Below, piece after piece: positions 1 to 8,500 of a stretch of 64,000 bases of DNA. Position 1 is the first letter of the stretch. Every line of letters starts with the position of its first letter. A program made the translations under genes and the position numbers. A model generated the notes under the pieces. The model did no database searches and was not told the origin of the DNA. It saw only the letters and a program-made list of their open reading frames with translations. The stretch is from Bacteroides fragilis (GTDB taxonomy: Bacteria; Bacteroidota; Bacteroidia; Bacteroidales; DTGW01), in assembly GCA_945889005.1 (NCBI GenBank), contig CAMDBI010000010.1, forward strand, positions 1 through 64,000, given 5' to 3'.

Positions 1-146
1 AAATAGTGGACTGTCGAATCGTTAACAGTATAAATATCTTTATTTTATACAAATTTTGCAACTTAATCTAAAAAAGATTCAAGAAAGTTATTAACAATAA
101 TTAACTGTATGTTAATATGTTGTGAGTTTTCTTAGAGGCACTAAAT

Positions 147-181
147 AGTGAATAGTGGACAGTGGACAGTGGACAGTGAAA
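147..181. repeat. Heptamer tandem array (AGTGGAC type)
   Basis: Five head-to-tail 7-bp units of the type AGTGGAC, the outer ones variant (AGTGAAT and AGTGAAA). One more isolated unit lies at 5-11. The same GTGGACA phase reappears in the longer array at 61471-61575, so this is a dispersed heptamer family. No coding frame of interest crosses it. Confidence 0.85.
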
Positions 182-205
182 AAAATATAAATTCTAATTG
201 ATTTT

Positions 206-239
206 ATTTTCACATTTGCATATTTGCAAATGTGAAAAT
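206..239 (-). terminator. Hairpin terminator downstream of greA
   Basis: A perfect 15-bp inverted repeat (206-220 against 225-239) with a 4-nt loop starts 5 nt past the greA stop codon. The stem is AT-rich and followed by an AT-rich stretch on the minus strand, so it probably ends the greA transcript. Confidence 0.7.
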
Positions 240-243
240 TAAT

Positions 244-717
244 TTATCTCGAAATTAAAATAATTTCCAACGATACAGTACCCGACGGAACAGTAACTTC
301 AACCACATCGCCCACTTTTTTGCCTATAAGCGCTTTGGCTATTGGGCTATTGATCGCAATTTTCCCTTCCTTCAAATTTGCTTCCGACTCAGATACAATA
401 AGATATTCTTGAATAAAATTGTTTTTTGTGTTTTTTATTTTTACTCTGTTGAGCAACTGCACCTTTGAAATATCAATTTTTGTTTCGTCTATAATACGGG
501 CATTAGCAATCAGATCTTCGAGCTTAGATATACGCATTTCGAGCAAACCTTGTGCTTCCTTGGCAGCATCGTACTCTGCATTTTCCGACAAATCGCCCTT
601 GTCGCGTGCTTCAGCTATTTGCTGCGATATTGATGGCCTTTCAATATTTACCATTTGATCGAGCTCTCCTTTTAACTTTACCAAATGCTCTTCTGTAATA
701 TATGTTACTTTTGACAT
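244..717 (-). CDS. greA: Transcription elongation factor GreA
   Basis: GreA binds the RNA polymerase secondary channel and stimulates cleavage of backtracked nascent RNA. The 157-aa product has the usual family length. Residues 1-75 form the antiparallel coiled coil, with the acidic tip GDLSENAEYDAAK around residues 41-53. D42 and E45 match the catalytic acidic pair known in the family. Residues 80-157 are the FKBP-like domain with the typical IGKKVGD and VEVTVPSG segments. The ATG start at 717 fits the family N-terminus. The gene is flanked by hairpins on both sides (206-239 and 760-827) and therefore looks monocistronic. The family assignment is secure. Confidence 0.97.
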   Translation of the reverse strand: MSKVTYITEEHLVKLKGELDQMVNIERPSISQQIAEARDKGDLSENAEYDAAKEAQGLLEMRISKLEDLIANARIIDETKIDISKVQLLNRVKIKNTKNNFIQEYLIVSESEANLKEGKIAINSPIAKALIGKKVGDVVEVTVPSGTVSLEIILISR

Positions 718-759
718 AGCAATAATAATTTTACAATAATATATAAATAAAAATTCCGA

Positions 760-827
760 TTTCTCGGAACTTCAATTAATCAATTCAATATGTAATTCGA
801 TTAAATCAGGTGAAGTTCCCCGAGAAA
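760..827 (-). terminator. Long hairpin between the 923-1384 gene and greA
   Basis: Arm 760-774 (TTTCTCGGAACTTCA) pairs with 811-827, which carries two extra C residues. The loop is about 36 nt and partly self-complementary. On the minus strand the stem is followed by a T-rich stretch, consistent with termination of the upstream two-gene unit, or with a structured greA leader. Confidence 0.6.
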
Positions 828-922
828 GAAAAATCTACCAAAGATAGATCTATAAAGGTTTCTATATGATGTCTATTTGACATTAAATACATTTTTTTTC
901 TGATCGCAATTTATAATATTTT

Positions 923-1384
923 TTAATATTTTTTTGACAAGATTTCAGAATAAATTACCGCACTTCTCAAATCAAAATCAATATACTGGTGAACAACCTC
1001 CTCCGAATAAGCTGCTTTCTCCGAATCTTGAATAGCATTTTCGTTTAATCCGTTTTGCTTCGACAAACGATCCATTGCCTTTAAATACTCGTCCATGCTG
1101 TAATTAAAACCCTCAACAACTGGCTTATCTATGGCATCATCTATACCATCTAATACCTGAACCTTTTGGGGCTCTTCAACAATTTCGCGTACTACCGGCT
1201 GTGGTACACTGGGTTTCGGATTGAAAATATCGTCCAATTCGGGAATTCCCCATTCACCAGACGACTCCTGTGGTTCGCTCGTATTGCCTTGCTGATTGCC
1301 TTTTTGTTTGTTTTGAAACAATTTGCTAACCAATGCAATTACCCCAATAATAATGTATAACCAAGTTTCAAAATCTAATTTCAT
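923..1384 (-). CDS. Single-pass membrane protein of unknown function
   Basis: A 153-aa product with one N-terminal membrane helix (about residues 7-23, WLYIIIGVIALVSKLF). A Q/N/P/E-rich linker (25-75) and an acidic soluble tail follow. The tail ends in DFDLRSAVIYSEILSKKY, a C-terminus I associate from memory with uncharacterised Bacteroidota proteins. No enzymatic motif is visible. The start codon overlaps the stop of the upstream lipoprotein gene by 4 nt, so the two are translationally coupled. Function is unknown. The overlap, membrane anchor and plausible codon use support a real gene. Confidence 0.75.
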   Translation of the reverse strand: MKLDFETWLYIIIGVIALVSKLFQNKQKGNQQGNTSEPQESSGEWGIPELDDIFNPKPSVPQPVVREIVEEPQKVQVLDGIDDAIDKPVVEGFNYSMDEYLKAMDRLSKQNGLNENAIQDSEKAAYSEEVVHQYIDFDLRSAVIYSEILSKKY

Positions 1385-1677
1385 TTTCGGCGACTAAAAA
1401 ATAGTAATTTGTCTATAAAGGTAGTACGTTTTTTTTTATAATAATAATTCGTTAATTTTTTGTTTTTATTCATCCGTTTCTTAACTGTTTCATGTTGAAG
1501 TTCATAATTCTTTGATCTAAAATCTTTTTCTGCTTCAATAAGTTCGCGATCAACGGGTTTTGAAAGTTCATTTTTCTTCATCATAGGATCTTGCCTATAC
1601 CTCGGATCGAAAACAATACAAGATACTATAGTTTGCGATAATATCAAAACAACTGCTATTTTTTTTACAAATGGCAT
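1381..1677 (-). CDS. Small putative lipoprotein
   Basis: A 98-aa product. The first 20 residues form a signal sequence (KKIAVVLILSQTIVSC) with Cys20 in a lipobox-like context, so lipidation is likely. The mature part is short, very basic (many Lys/Arg, for example KKRMNKNKK and YYYKKKRTT) and has no recognised domain. The gene overlaps the following membrane-protein gene by 4 nt, which implies one operon. A role in the envelope is inferred only from the signal and neighbour. It could also be a fast-evolving lineage-specific gene. Confidence 0.6.
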   Translation of the reverse strand: MPFVKKIAVVLILSQTIVSCIVFDPRYRQDPMMKKNELSKPVDRELIEAEKDFRSKNYELQHETVKKRMNKNKKLTNYYYKKKRTTFIDKLLFFSRRK

Positions 1678-1750
1678 ATTATTTTAGGTAAATTTGTCGT
1701 TAAGTTACATACTTTTTTACGATATTGCTATAAATCAACAAGGTATTTTA

Positions 1751-2254
1751 ATGCTCCCATTTATAAAATACATAGTGTTAATGTTTGCGCTTCTTTTGAG
1801 CTGCGAAACCAACGAAGACGATGTTGTTCCTAGTGTTCCGGTTGACCTTACACTTTCTGTTTACAGCGATTTGAGTGGTTTGGGTGTAGGCACAACTCTT
1901 ACTATTACACCCGATTCGACTCAAACCAACTATAGCTGGATCGAATACGACAACAAAAACGTATCGCGCCGACATATAGCTCAAAGTACTTATGGAAATG
2001 GCATTATTCTTTACAGGGCCGATTTAAATTACTACATTGCTTACGACAAAACCTGCCCCTACAATGCTCGTGTCGACTATTGCCCACTTACAGCCATTGG
2101 CCGTGGTATTATGCCAATTTGCAAATGCTGTGGTTCTGTTTTTATGCTAAATCTCGATGGCGCCCCATCAAAAGACAGCAAAACAGGCAATTACTTGAGA
2201 ATGTATAGAACAAATCTAGTCGATAACCAAACCCAATTAATTATTTCGAATTGA
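1751..2254 (+). CDS. Rieske-fold-like lipoprotein without histidine ligands
   Basis: Starting at the ATG at 1751 gives 167 aa with a clear lipoprotein signal (MLPFIKYIVLMFALLLSC, Cys18). A TTG start at 1694 would only extend the signal unnaturally. The C-terminal half carries YDKTCPYNARVDYCPL and then CKCCGSVFMLNLDGAPS, the layout of a Rieske [2Fe-2S] domain (two Cys-containing loops, then the GS-F-L-DG-P signature). The canonical CxH and CxxH histidines are absent. Comparable Rieske-like lipoproteins occur in Bacteroidota. Whether this one binds a metal cluster or has only kept the fold is open. The stop abuts the next gene, so they are probably cotranscribed. Confidence 0.65.
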   Translation: MLPFIKYIVLMFALLLSCETNEDDVVPSVPVDLTLSVYSDLSGLGVGTTLTITPDSTQTNYSWIEYDNKNVSRRHIAQSTYGNGIILYRADLNYYIAYDKTCPYNARVDYCPLTAIGRGIMPICKCCGSVFMLNLDGAPSKDSKTGNYLRMYRTNLVDNQTQLIISN

Positions 2255-2256
2255 AA

Positions 2257-2676
2257 ATGAAAAAGTATTTACTCAATTTTTCTACCGAATCGACCAATAA
2301 TATATATGCTGCCGGAATATCCTGTACCGAACCCGATTACAAATTGTGCTGGCTTCTCAACAATACTTTAAATACCGACCTCACAAAATCTGACGACATT
2401 GTTATTAGCAACAAAGACAATACCAACGATAGTTTTCTATTGTATAAATATATCTACGACGATATCGATTTACAGCTTTTCCTTATTTCGAACAAAAACG
2501 AAGGACGAATTCTTTTAGATAAATTGAAGAATATCGATTATATTTTCGTAATGAAAGGTATTGATGCAGATTCTCAAATTTTTTCAAAACTTAAAACAAT
2601 CGAATCAATTTCGATTATTCCTTTCGATATTTCTTTACAAAAAAAAATTGAAACAAAATTGCAGATGCTAGAATAA
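2257..2676 (+). CDS. IPExxxVDY family protein
   Basis: A 139-aa product from the ATG at 2257; a TTG at 2251 overlaps the previous stop. The N-terminus (GISCTEPDYKLCWLLNNTL, about residues 20-38) is the characteristic start of a small Bacteroidota-only family named after an IPExxxVDY motif. Here that motif is degenerate: LDKLKNIDYIF around residue 88. Biochemical role is unknown, and no catalytic residues or export signal are seen. It follows the Rieske-like lipoprotein almost without a gap. Confidence 0.7.
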   Translation: MKKYLLNFSTESTNNIYAAGISCTEPDYKLCWLLNNTLNTDLTKSDDIVISNKDNTNDSFLLYKYIYDDIDLQLFLISNKNEGRILLDKLKNIDYIFVMKGIDADSQIFSKLKTIESISIIPFDISLQKKIETKLQMLE

Positions 2677-2680
2677 AAAA

Positions 2681-2707
2681 AGGGTTCTCAAATACTTGAA
2701 AACCCTT
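2681..2707. terminator. Hairpin after the IPExxxVDY gene
   Basis: AGGGTT and AACCCT arms with an inner TCAA/TTGA stem, located 5 nt after the stop codon. The A-run lies on the left, so the U-tail would be on minus-strand transcripts. It may act bidirectionally. Confidence 0.6.
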
Positions 2708-2860
2708 CTAGAGATTTAATGTTATCAGAATACCTAATGCTTTTACCACAAAAAAATGAGACTTTTTACAACAATACAAAACTATAAAATCCAAATGTTA
2801 ATTAGCTTAAAGTTGTGTTAAAGTATGTTAATGACATGCAATAGCTATTGAAGCAAATTT

Positions 2861-2868
2861 TATCTTTG
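2861..2868 (+). promoter_or_regulatory. -7 box of the histidine kinase gene
   Basis: TATCTTTG matches the Bacteroidota TAnnTTTG -7 consensus exactly. No good -33 TTG is visible at the right distance. It overlaps the GTG at 2868, which argues for the start at 2889 or for a nearly leaderless message. Confidence 0.45.
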
Positions 2869-4472
2869 TGAAAATCAATCTGCTTTCTGTGAAAAAAAAC
2901 AGTATTTGGATATTAGTTTTTATTAGCGCCCTTACACTTATCGGGCTCATTATTTTACAATCGTTTTGGCTTAAAAATGCATTGAGTATCAAAGAGTCGC
3001 GTTTCAACCAAGATGTAAACAAATCGTTGGGAAACGTAGTGCAATTGCTCCAAAACGAAGAAACAATCAGTCAGGTTATTAAAGAAATAAACTCGAAAGA
3101 AGTCGATACCATTAAAGAAAATATCGACATCTCGCTCAAAAACGAAACCCCTACCCTGCTTAACAAAGAATACAACATTGCCCGCGATTTCTATCTCGTG
3201 TCGCAAAATAGCCAAAGCCACATAAAGGCTCAAATACAGTATGTTCCGGGCGATACCATAAACACCGAAAAAGGTAGTATTACCTGGCGAACCAAAACAA
3301 TATCGGACAAAGACACTATTAATGAAGGCATTGGACTGAAAGAACTATACAATAAGGCTGTAAAAAACAAAACAGTACTGGTCGAAAGCATTGTTAACAA
3401 ACTAATTAGCTCTAATTCGAATTTTTACAACAAACTCGATCAAAAAAAACTCGAAAAGCTAATAAACCAAAAGTTCGACGAATCGGGTATAGAACTGGGC
3501 TTTCAATATTGTGTAAAAGATAAATTGGGAAATATTGTGTACAAATCGGATTTGTTCGACGATAGTTGTGGTACAAAATTATTTACCACAAGGCTTTTTC
3601 CCGACGACCTAATGCTTCAACCACATTATTTGCTCGTTTATTTCCCTTCGCAAAACAAATATCTCTACCATTCGCTGGGTTTTATGACTTTTTCGACCGT
3701 GGCTCTTACCGTCATTATTTTTCTTGTTTTTTCACTTACAATTTATATTATTTTCAAGCAAAAACGCTTGTCGGAAATAAAGACCGACTTTGTCAACAAC
3801 ATGACCCACGAACTGAAAACCCCCATTTCGACTATTTCGTTGGCATCGCAAATGTTGAGCGACAAATCGATACCGCTCGAAAGCAAAAATGTAGAACATA
3901 TTTCACAACTTATTGCCGACGAGAGCAAAAGGTTGGGATATTTAGTGGAACGTGTTTTGTATATGGCAGTTTTCGACAAAGGGGTATTGAAACTCAAAAT
4001 TAGAGAAATTGACCTCAACACTGTAATCGACAATATTATAAAAAACATTAGCATACATTTAAAGGGCAAAGACGGCAAAATTGTAAAAGAAGAAATAGCT
4101 CAACAGGCATTGGTGTATGGCGACGAAATGCACATTACAAATGCTATTGTAAACCTTTTCGACAATGCTATTAAATACTGCAACGAAGCTCCTTTTATCA
4201 TTGTTAACACTCGAAACATTTCTAAAGGCATCATTGTTGAAATAAAAGACAATGGCATAGGAATTGCTCCCGAGAAACTGAAGCATATATTTGAACAATA
4301 CTACCGGGTTCCCACGGGCAATATACACAATGTAAAAGGCTTTGGATTGGGCTTAAGTTATGTAAAACGAGTTACAGAAGAACACCAAGGCAAAGTTACT
4401 GTAGAAAGCGAACCTGGTAGAGGGTCTACTTTTTGTTTGACTTTTCCGAACACTATAAAAAACAAAAACTAA
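2868..4472 (+). CDS. rprX: Sensor histidine kinase, RprX-like
   Basis: A 534-aa membrane kinase. TM1 is about residues 13-35 and TM2 about 271-296. The roughly 235-residue segment between them is a periplasmic sensor of unknown ligand. HisKA has the H box NNMTHELKTP with phospho-acceptor H314. The ATPase domain has N box NLFDNAIKY, G1 DNGIGI, F box FEQYYR and G2 GFGLGL. The response regulator starts 13 nt downstream and resembles RprY of Bacteroides, so this is the cognate RprX-type partner. The start is GTG at 2868 or 2889; both are non-ATG, and the second is favoured if the -7 box at 2861 is used. Confidence 0.85.
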   Translation: MKINLLSVKKNSIWILVFISALTLIGLIILQSFWLKNALSIKESRFNQDVNKSLGNVVQLLQNEETISQVIKEINSKEVDTIKENIDISLKNETPTLLNKEYNIARDFYLVSQNSQSHIKAQIQYVPGDTINTEKGSITWRTKTISDKDTINEGIGLKELYNKAVKNKTVLVESIVNKLISSNSNFYNKLDQKKLEKLINQKFDESGIELGFQYCVKDKLGNIVYKSDLFDDSCGTKLFTTRLFPDDLMLQPHYLLVYFPSQNKYLYHSLGFMTFSTVALTVIIFLVFSLTIYIIFKQKRLSEIKTDFVNNMTHELKTPISTISLASQMLSDKSIPLESKNVEHISQLIADESKRLGYLVERVLYMAVFDKGVLKLKIREIDLNTVIDNIIKNISIHLKGKDGKIVKEEIAQQALVYGDEMHITNAIVNLFDNAIKYCNEAPFIIVNTRNISKGIIVEIKDNGIGIAPEKLKHIFEQYYRVPTGNIHNVKGFGLGLSYVKRVTEEHQGKVTVESEPGRGSTFCLTFPNTIKNKN

Positions 4473-4484
4473 AAAACTAAAAAT

Positions 4485-5186
4485 ATGAATACTATTAAAA
4501 CAAAAATTCTGATTGCCGAAGACGACGAAAACCTGGGTATGTTGTTGAAAGAATACCTCAATGCCAAGAACTACGATGCCGATTTGTTTCCAAATGGCGA
4601 ACGGGCATTGAAGAGTTTCGAACGCAACAACTACGACATTTGTGTAGTCGATGTGATGATGCCCGTTATGGATGGTTTTACTTTTGCCAAAGAAGCGAAA
4701 ATACAAAACAAAAAAACACCCATTATTTTTCTTACCGCAAAATCGCTCAAAGAAGACGTTATTGAAGGCTTTTCGATTGGTGCCGACGACTATATGACCA
4801 AACCCTTTAGCATGGAAGAACTTATATTTAGAATAGAAGCCATACTCCGAAGGGTCAAAAGCAATAACCTCAACGATACTAGCATATACCAAATTGGCTC
4901 ATACTCGTTTGAGTTCAACAAACAAATACTTAGCAGAGCTGGCGTAGTTCAAAAACTCACCACCAAGGAATCGGATTTGCTCAAACTGTTGTGCGACAAT
5001 TCCAATTCGATGCTCGAGCGCAACTTTGCCCTCAAATCGATCTGGGTCGACGACAATTACTTCAACGCCCGAAGTATGGATGTGTATATTACTAAACTAC
5101 GAAAGTACCTTAAAGACGATACAGACATTCAGATTCTCAATATCCACGGCAAAGGTTTTAAACTCATTATTCCGAAAGCAGAGTAA
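4485..5186 (+). CDS. rprY: OmpR/PhoB-type response regulator, RprY-like
   Basis: A 233-aa two-domain regulator. The receiver domain is residues 1-120: acidic pair D13/D14, phospho-acceptor D56 in CVVDVMMP, and conserved K106 in YMTKPFSMEEL. The winged-helix DNA-binding domain is about 135-231 and includes LTTKESDLLKLLC and NARSMDVYITKLRKYL. The overall pattern is close to the Bacteroides RprY sequence as I remember it. It is cotranscribed with the kinase 13 nt upstream. The regulon is not evident from this window. Confidence 0.9.
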   Translation: MNTIKTKILIAEDDENLGMLLKEYLNAKNYDADLFPNGERALKSFERNNYDICVVDVMMPVMDGFTFAKEAKIQNKKTPIIFLTAKSLKEDVIEGFSIGADDYMTKPFSMEELIFRIEAILRRVKSNNLNDTSIYQIGSYSFEFNKQILSRAGVVQKLTTKESDLLKLLCDNSNSMLERNFALKSIWVDDNYFNARSMDVYITKLRKYLKDDTDIQILNIHGKGFKLIIPKAE

Positions 5187-5538
5187 ATGTACATTTCAGC
5201 TATGGGGATATATCGCTCAAAATATAAATCGATATAGCTACGCTAAACTGAGGTAAATGTATGTTTTATCACATGTCATATACATTATTGTAAATATAAT
5301 AGAAAAATAAGAATGATTTTTATTATCAATTTGCGATGATTTGTATCGCCATTATATCTAGCATCATGAAGCCACTATGCTATACAACTCTTTATTTTAG
5401 AGCATTATAAACATTTGCAATTCTCTTAACATATTTTGTATATTTGTTTTTTATTGCTGACTAGTCTTAATAATATAAATATCTTCCTAGTCAATAGTTA
5501 ACTAAAAAAACAAATTCAGAAACTTAAAAAAGGATACA
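5187..5538. other. Intergenic region with inverted repeat and promoter
   Basis: No credible ORF. It holds a nested inverted repeat at 5190-5261: TACATTTCAG against CTGAGGTAAATGTA, with an inner GCTAT/ATAGC and ATATCG/CGATAT pairing. This probably closes the two-component operon. The promoter of the following giant gene is at 5414-5446. Confidence 0.6.
5414..5446 (+). promoter_or_regulatory. Promoter of giant gene 1
   Basis: -33 TTTG at 5414-5417 and -7 TATATTTG at 5439-5446, separated by 21 nt, a normal Bacteroidota arrangement. The predicted 5' untranslated leader is about 85 nt. Confidence 0.65.
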
Positions 5539-8500
5539 ATGAAAAAACTAAGCATATTAATAGGATTCATTTTGAGTATATACTCAATAGTGGCTCAAGA
5601 CTTTGACTTTGCAAAGCGTATTCAAACCAATGCTGCTTCATCAAAAGCAATTACACTTGCCGATGCTTCTGGTAACACTTACGTTATAGGGAGTTATAGC
5701 GGCTTGTCTTATTTTAACATTCCCGGTTCTGGAGGAAACTTCACTTCTGCTGGTGCCTATGATGTGTTTATAACTAAATATTCGAGTACAGGTATATTAA
5801 ATAGTATAGCATATTCGGGTGGCGCAGATAATGCATACGCGGCAGCAGCTCAAATAGATGCAGCAGGCAATATATACGTAGTTGGTTCATTTTATGGCAC
5901 AGTATCTTTTGGAAGTTTTTCTTTAACATCGTCGGGCGAAAATGACATGTTTATTGCAAAATTTAGCACTAGTACATGGTCATGGATTTGGGTAAAAAAA
6001 GTTGGAGGTACTGGTGGTGATAGTGCTAATGATGTTGATTGTACATCAGATGGCTCAGCAATATATGTAACAGGGCTTTTCAGTGGTTCATCAATTATTT
6101 TACCTGACGGCAATAAATTATACAATTACACATTAAGTACATATCTAGATGGAGTGCTTATGAAGTTTGATGGAGATGGTAATTATTTGTTAAACAAGCA
6201 TTTTACTGGCAGCTTAAACGACATACCTTTGTCAGTGGTTGTAAAATCATCAACAGATGTATATGTATCTGGTTATTTTAATAGTAGTAATTTTAAACCA
6301 ACTGAGTCTTTAAATTCATATAATACTATAGGTAGTAATGATATTTTTTTGGCACGATTTAAAAATGTACTTCATAGCTATAGTTATCCACCTATTGGAT
6401 TCTATTATAGTTTTGATCTTACATCTTGTCAGACACTTGGTAGTGCGGGCAACGATATATTGTCAGATATGGTCGCAAGAGGTTCTAACATTACTTTAGT
6501 TGGCGATTGTTATTATGGATTAAATATTGGAGGTATTACATACTCTTCTCCTAGCTATTACGATGGTTTTATTGTTGATTTTAACTCTTCAATGGGGTTA
6601 AATTGGTGTAAATATATATCTGGCAAAACATCGATTAATGATTATGCTCAAAGCATAGCAACCGATGCCTCAAGTAATATCTATATTAGCGGACGAACCG
6701 TTTCATATACAATTGATTTAGATCCTGGTATTGAAACTAAAAATTTTACAAGAACGAGCGGATCTTCAATGGTTTATATGGTTAAACTTAATTCTTTAGG
6801 AGAATATATATGGGGAGGTGCAAGAAATAATAGCTCAAGTTATTCATATATTCAGGACATAACTATTACACCAACAGGCGATCAATTAATGTCAGGTGTA
6901 TTCAAAGAAACAATCGATGCAAACATGAGTCCTATAGCAATTACAGATTTAACTGATGCTGCTGCTAATTATGATATTTATTTTGCCAAATACAAATGCT
7001 CTACTCCTGTAATCTCGGTTCAACCAACATTATTAAAACGTTGCACGGGAGAGTCTGCTTCATTTTCAGTAACTGCCACTGGTGTAGATTTGCAGTATCA
7101 ATGGTATTTGAACGGAATTGCAATATCTGGTGCTACTAGCTCAACATATAGCATAGCATCTGTTGCAAATTCAAATTATGGCTCATATTATTGTAAAATA
7201 TCAACACTTTGCACAAGTGTACAAAGCAATTCGGTTACATTATCATCTGACCCTCAAGTTACAACCACCGACCCTTCTTCAATACCGGTTTGCCAGGGAG
7301 CAGCAAAAACAATCTCGGTAACTGCCAGTGGAACAGCACCTATAACATATCAATGGTACCAAAACTCATCGGCTATTGGTGGTGCTATTACAAATACATA
7401 CTCTATAAGTTCAATGGCATCGGGCAATGCAGGTACTTATTACTGTAAGGTTACTAATCCAAGCTGCTCGTCAGGTGTAAATAGCTCACCAGTAGCATTG
7501 TCATTTAACAATAATACAATTAGCATATCATCTCATCCTTCAGATACGTCAAAAGATATAGGTAAAACAGCAAGTTTCACAGTAGGCATAAGTGGCTTAG
7601 GGAGCTTTACTTATGTGTGGAAAAAAAATGGAGTAGCAATAAGTGGAGCAGCAAATAGCAGTTCTTACTCAAAAAGCAATTTAGATTATACCGATGCAGG
7701 AAATTATTCGTGTACAGTATCGAGCACTTGCGCAAGCCCGGTTACAACAGATGCTGCAACACTTACCATTAACGAACCTTTTAACTATTCTGATGGTTGG
7801 TCAAAACAAATTGAAATTAATAATACATATATTATTGATATAAATTTTATAAACAAATTTGATGGAATTGCTACATCTGGCATAGGAATACTAAACACCC
7901 GAGATGGAGGTTACACATGGAATACAACAGAAGTAAATTACTATCCTCAATCAATCCACAGGTTATCATCAGATTATGCATGGATAGCAGCCAAAGGCAT
8001 AGTATTTAAATGGTTTCCAGAAGGATATTGGAAAGAAAAACCCCTTCCAGGAGGTATTACCGAACAACTTTACGATGTATTTTTCTTAAATGAAAACGAA
8101 GGTTGGGCTGTAGGTAATTCAGGAATAGTAGCTCGCACTAGTAATGGCGGCGAAGATTGGGATATTTTAAATTACAACTCATCATTTAATGTACTACTGA
8201 AGTCAGTAGTATTTATTAACAGCAACCTAGGCTTTGCTTGTGGACAATATGGTGTATATAAAACTACCGACGGTGGATTAAATTGGGTAGAAACTTATTA
8301 CAATTCAACCTATTCGTTTAACGATATCACCTATACTGGCTCTACATTATATGCCGTAGGAACCAAAGGAAGTACGGTCAGATCTGTAAATTTAGGCGAT
8401 AAATGGACTTTAAAACTATTGGCTACATCAACCAATGAAAAAGTTCGTTTTATAAATGATAGTGTTGGTTGGGTTGCAAACTGGTTTAATACTTTCTATA

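Noticed and set aside
4353-4892. Minus-strand ORF of 179 codons across the kinase/regulator junction
   Set aside because: It is antisense to conserved HATPase and receiver motifs and has an unnatural Phe/Val-rich composition.
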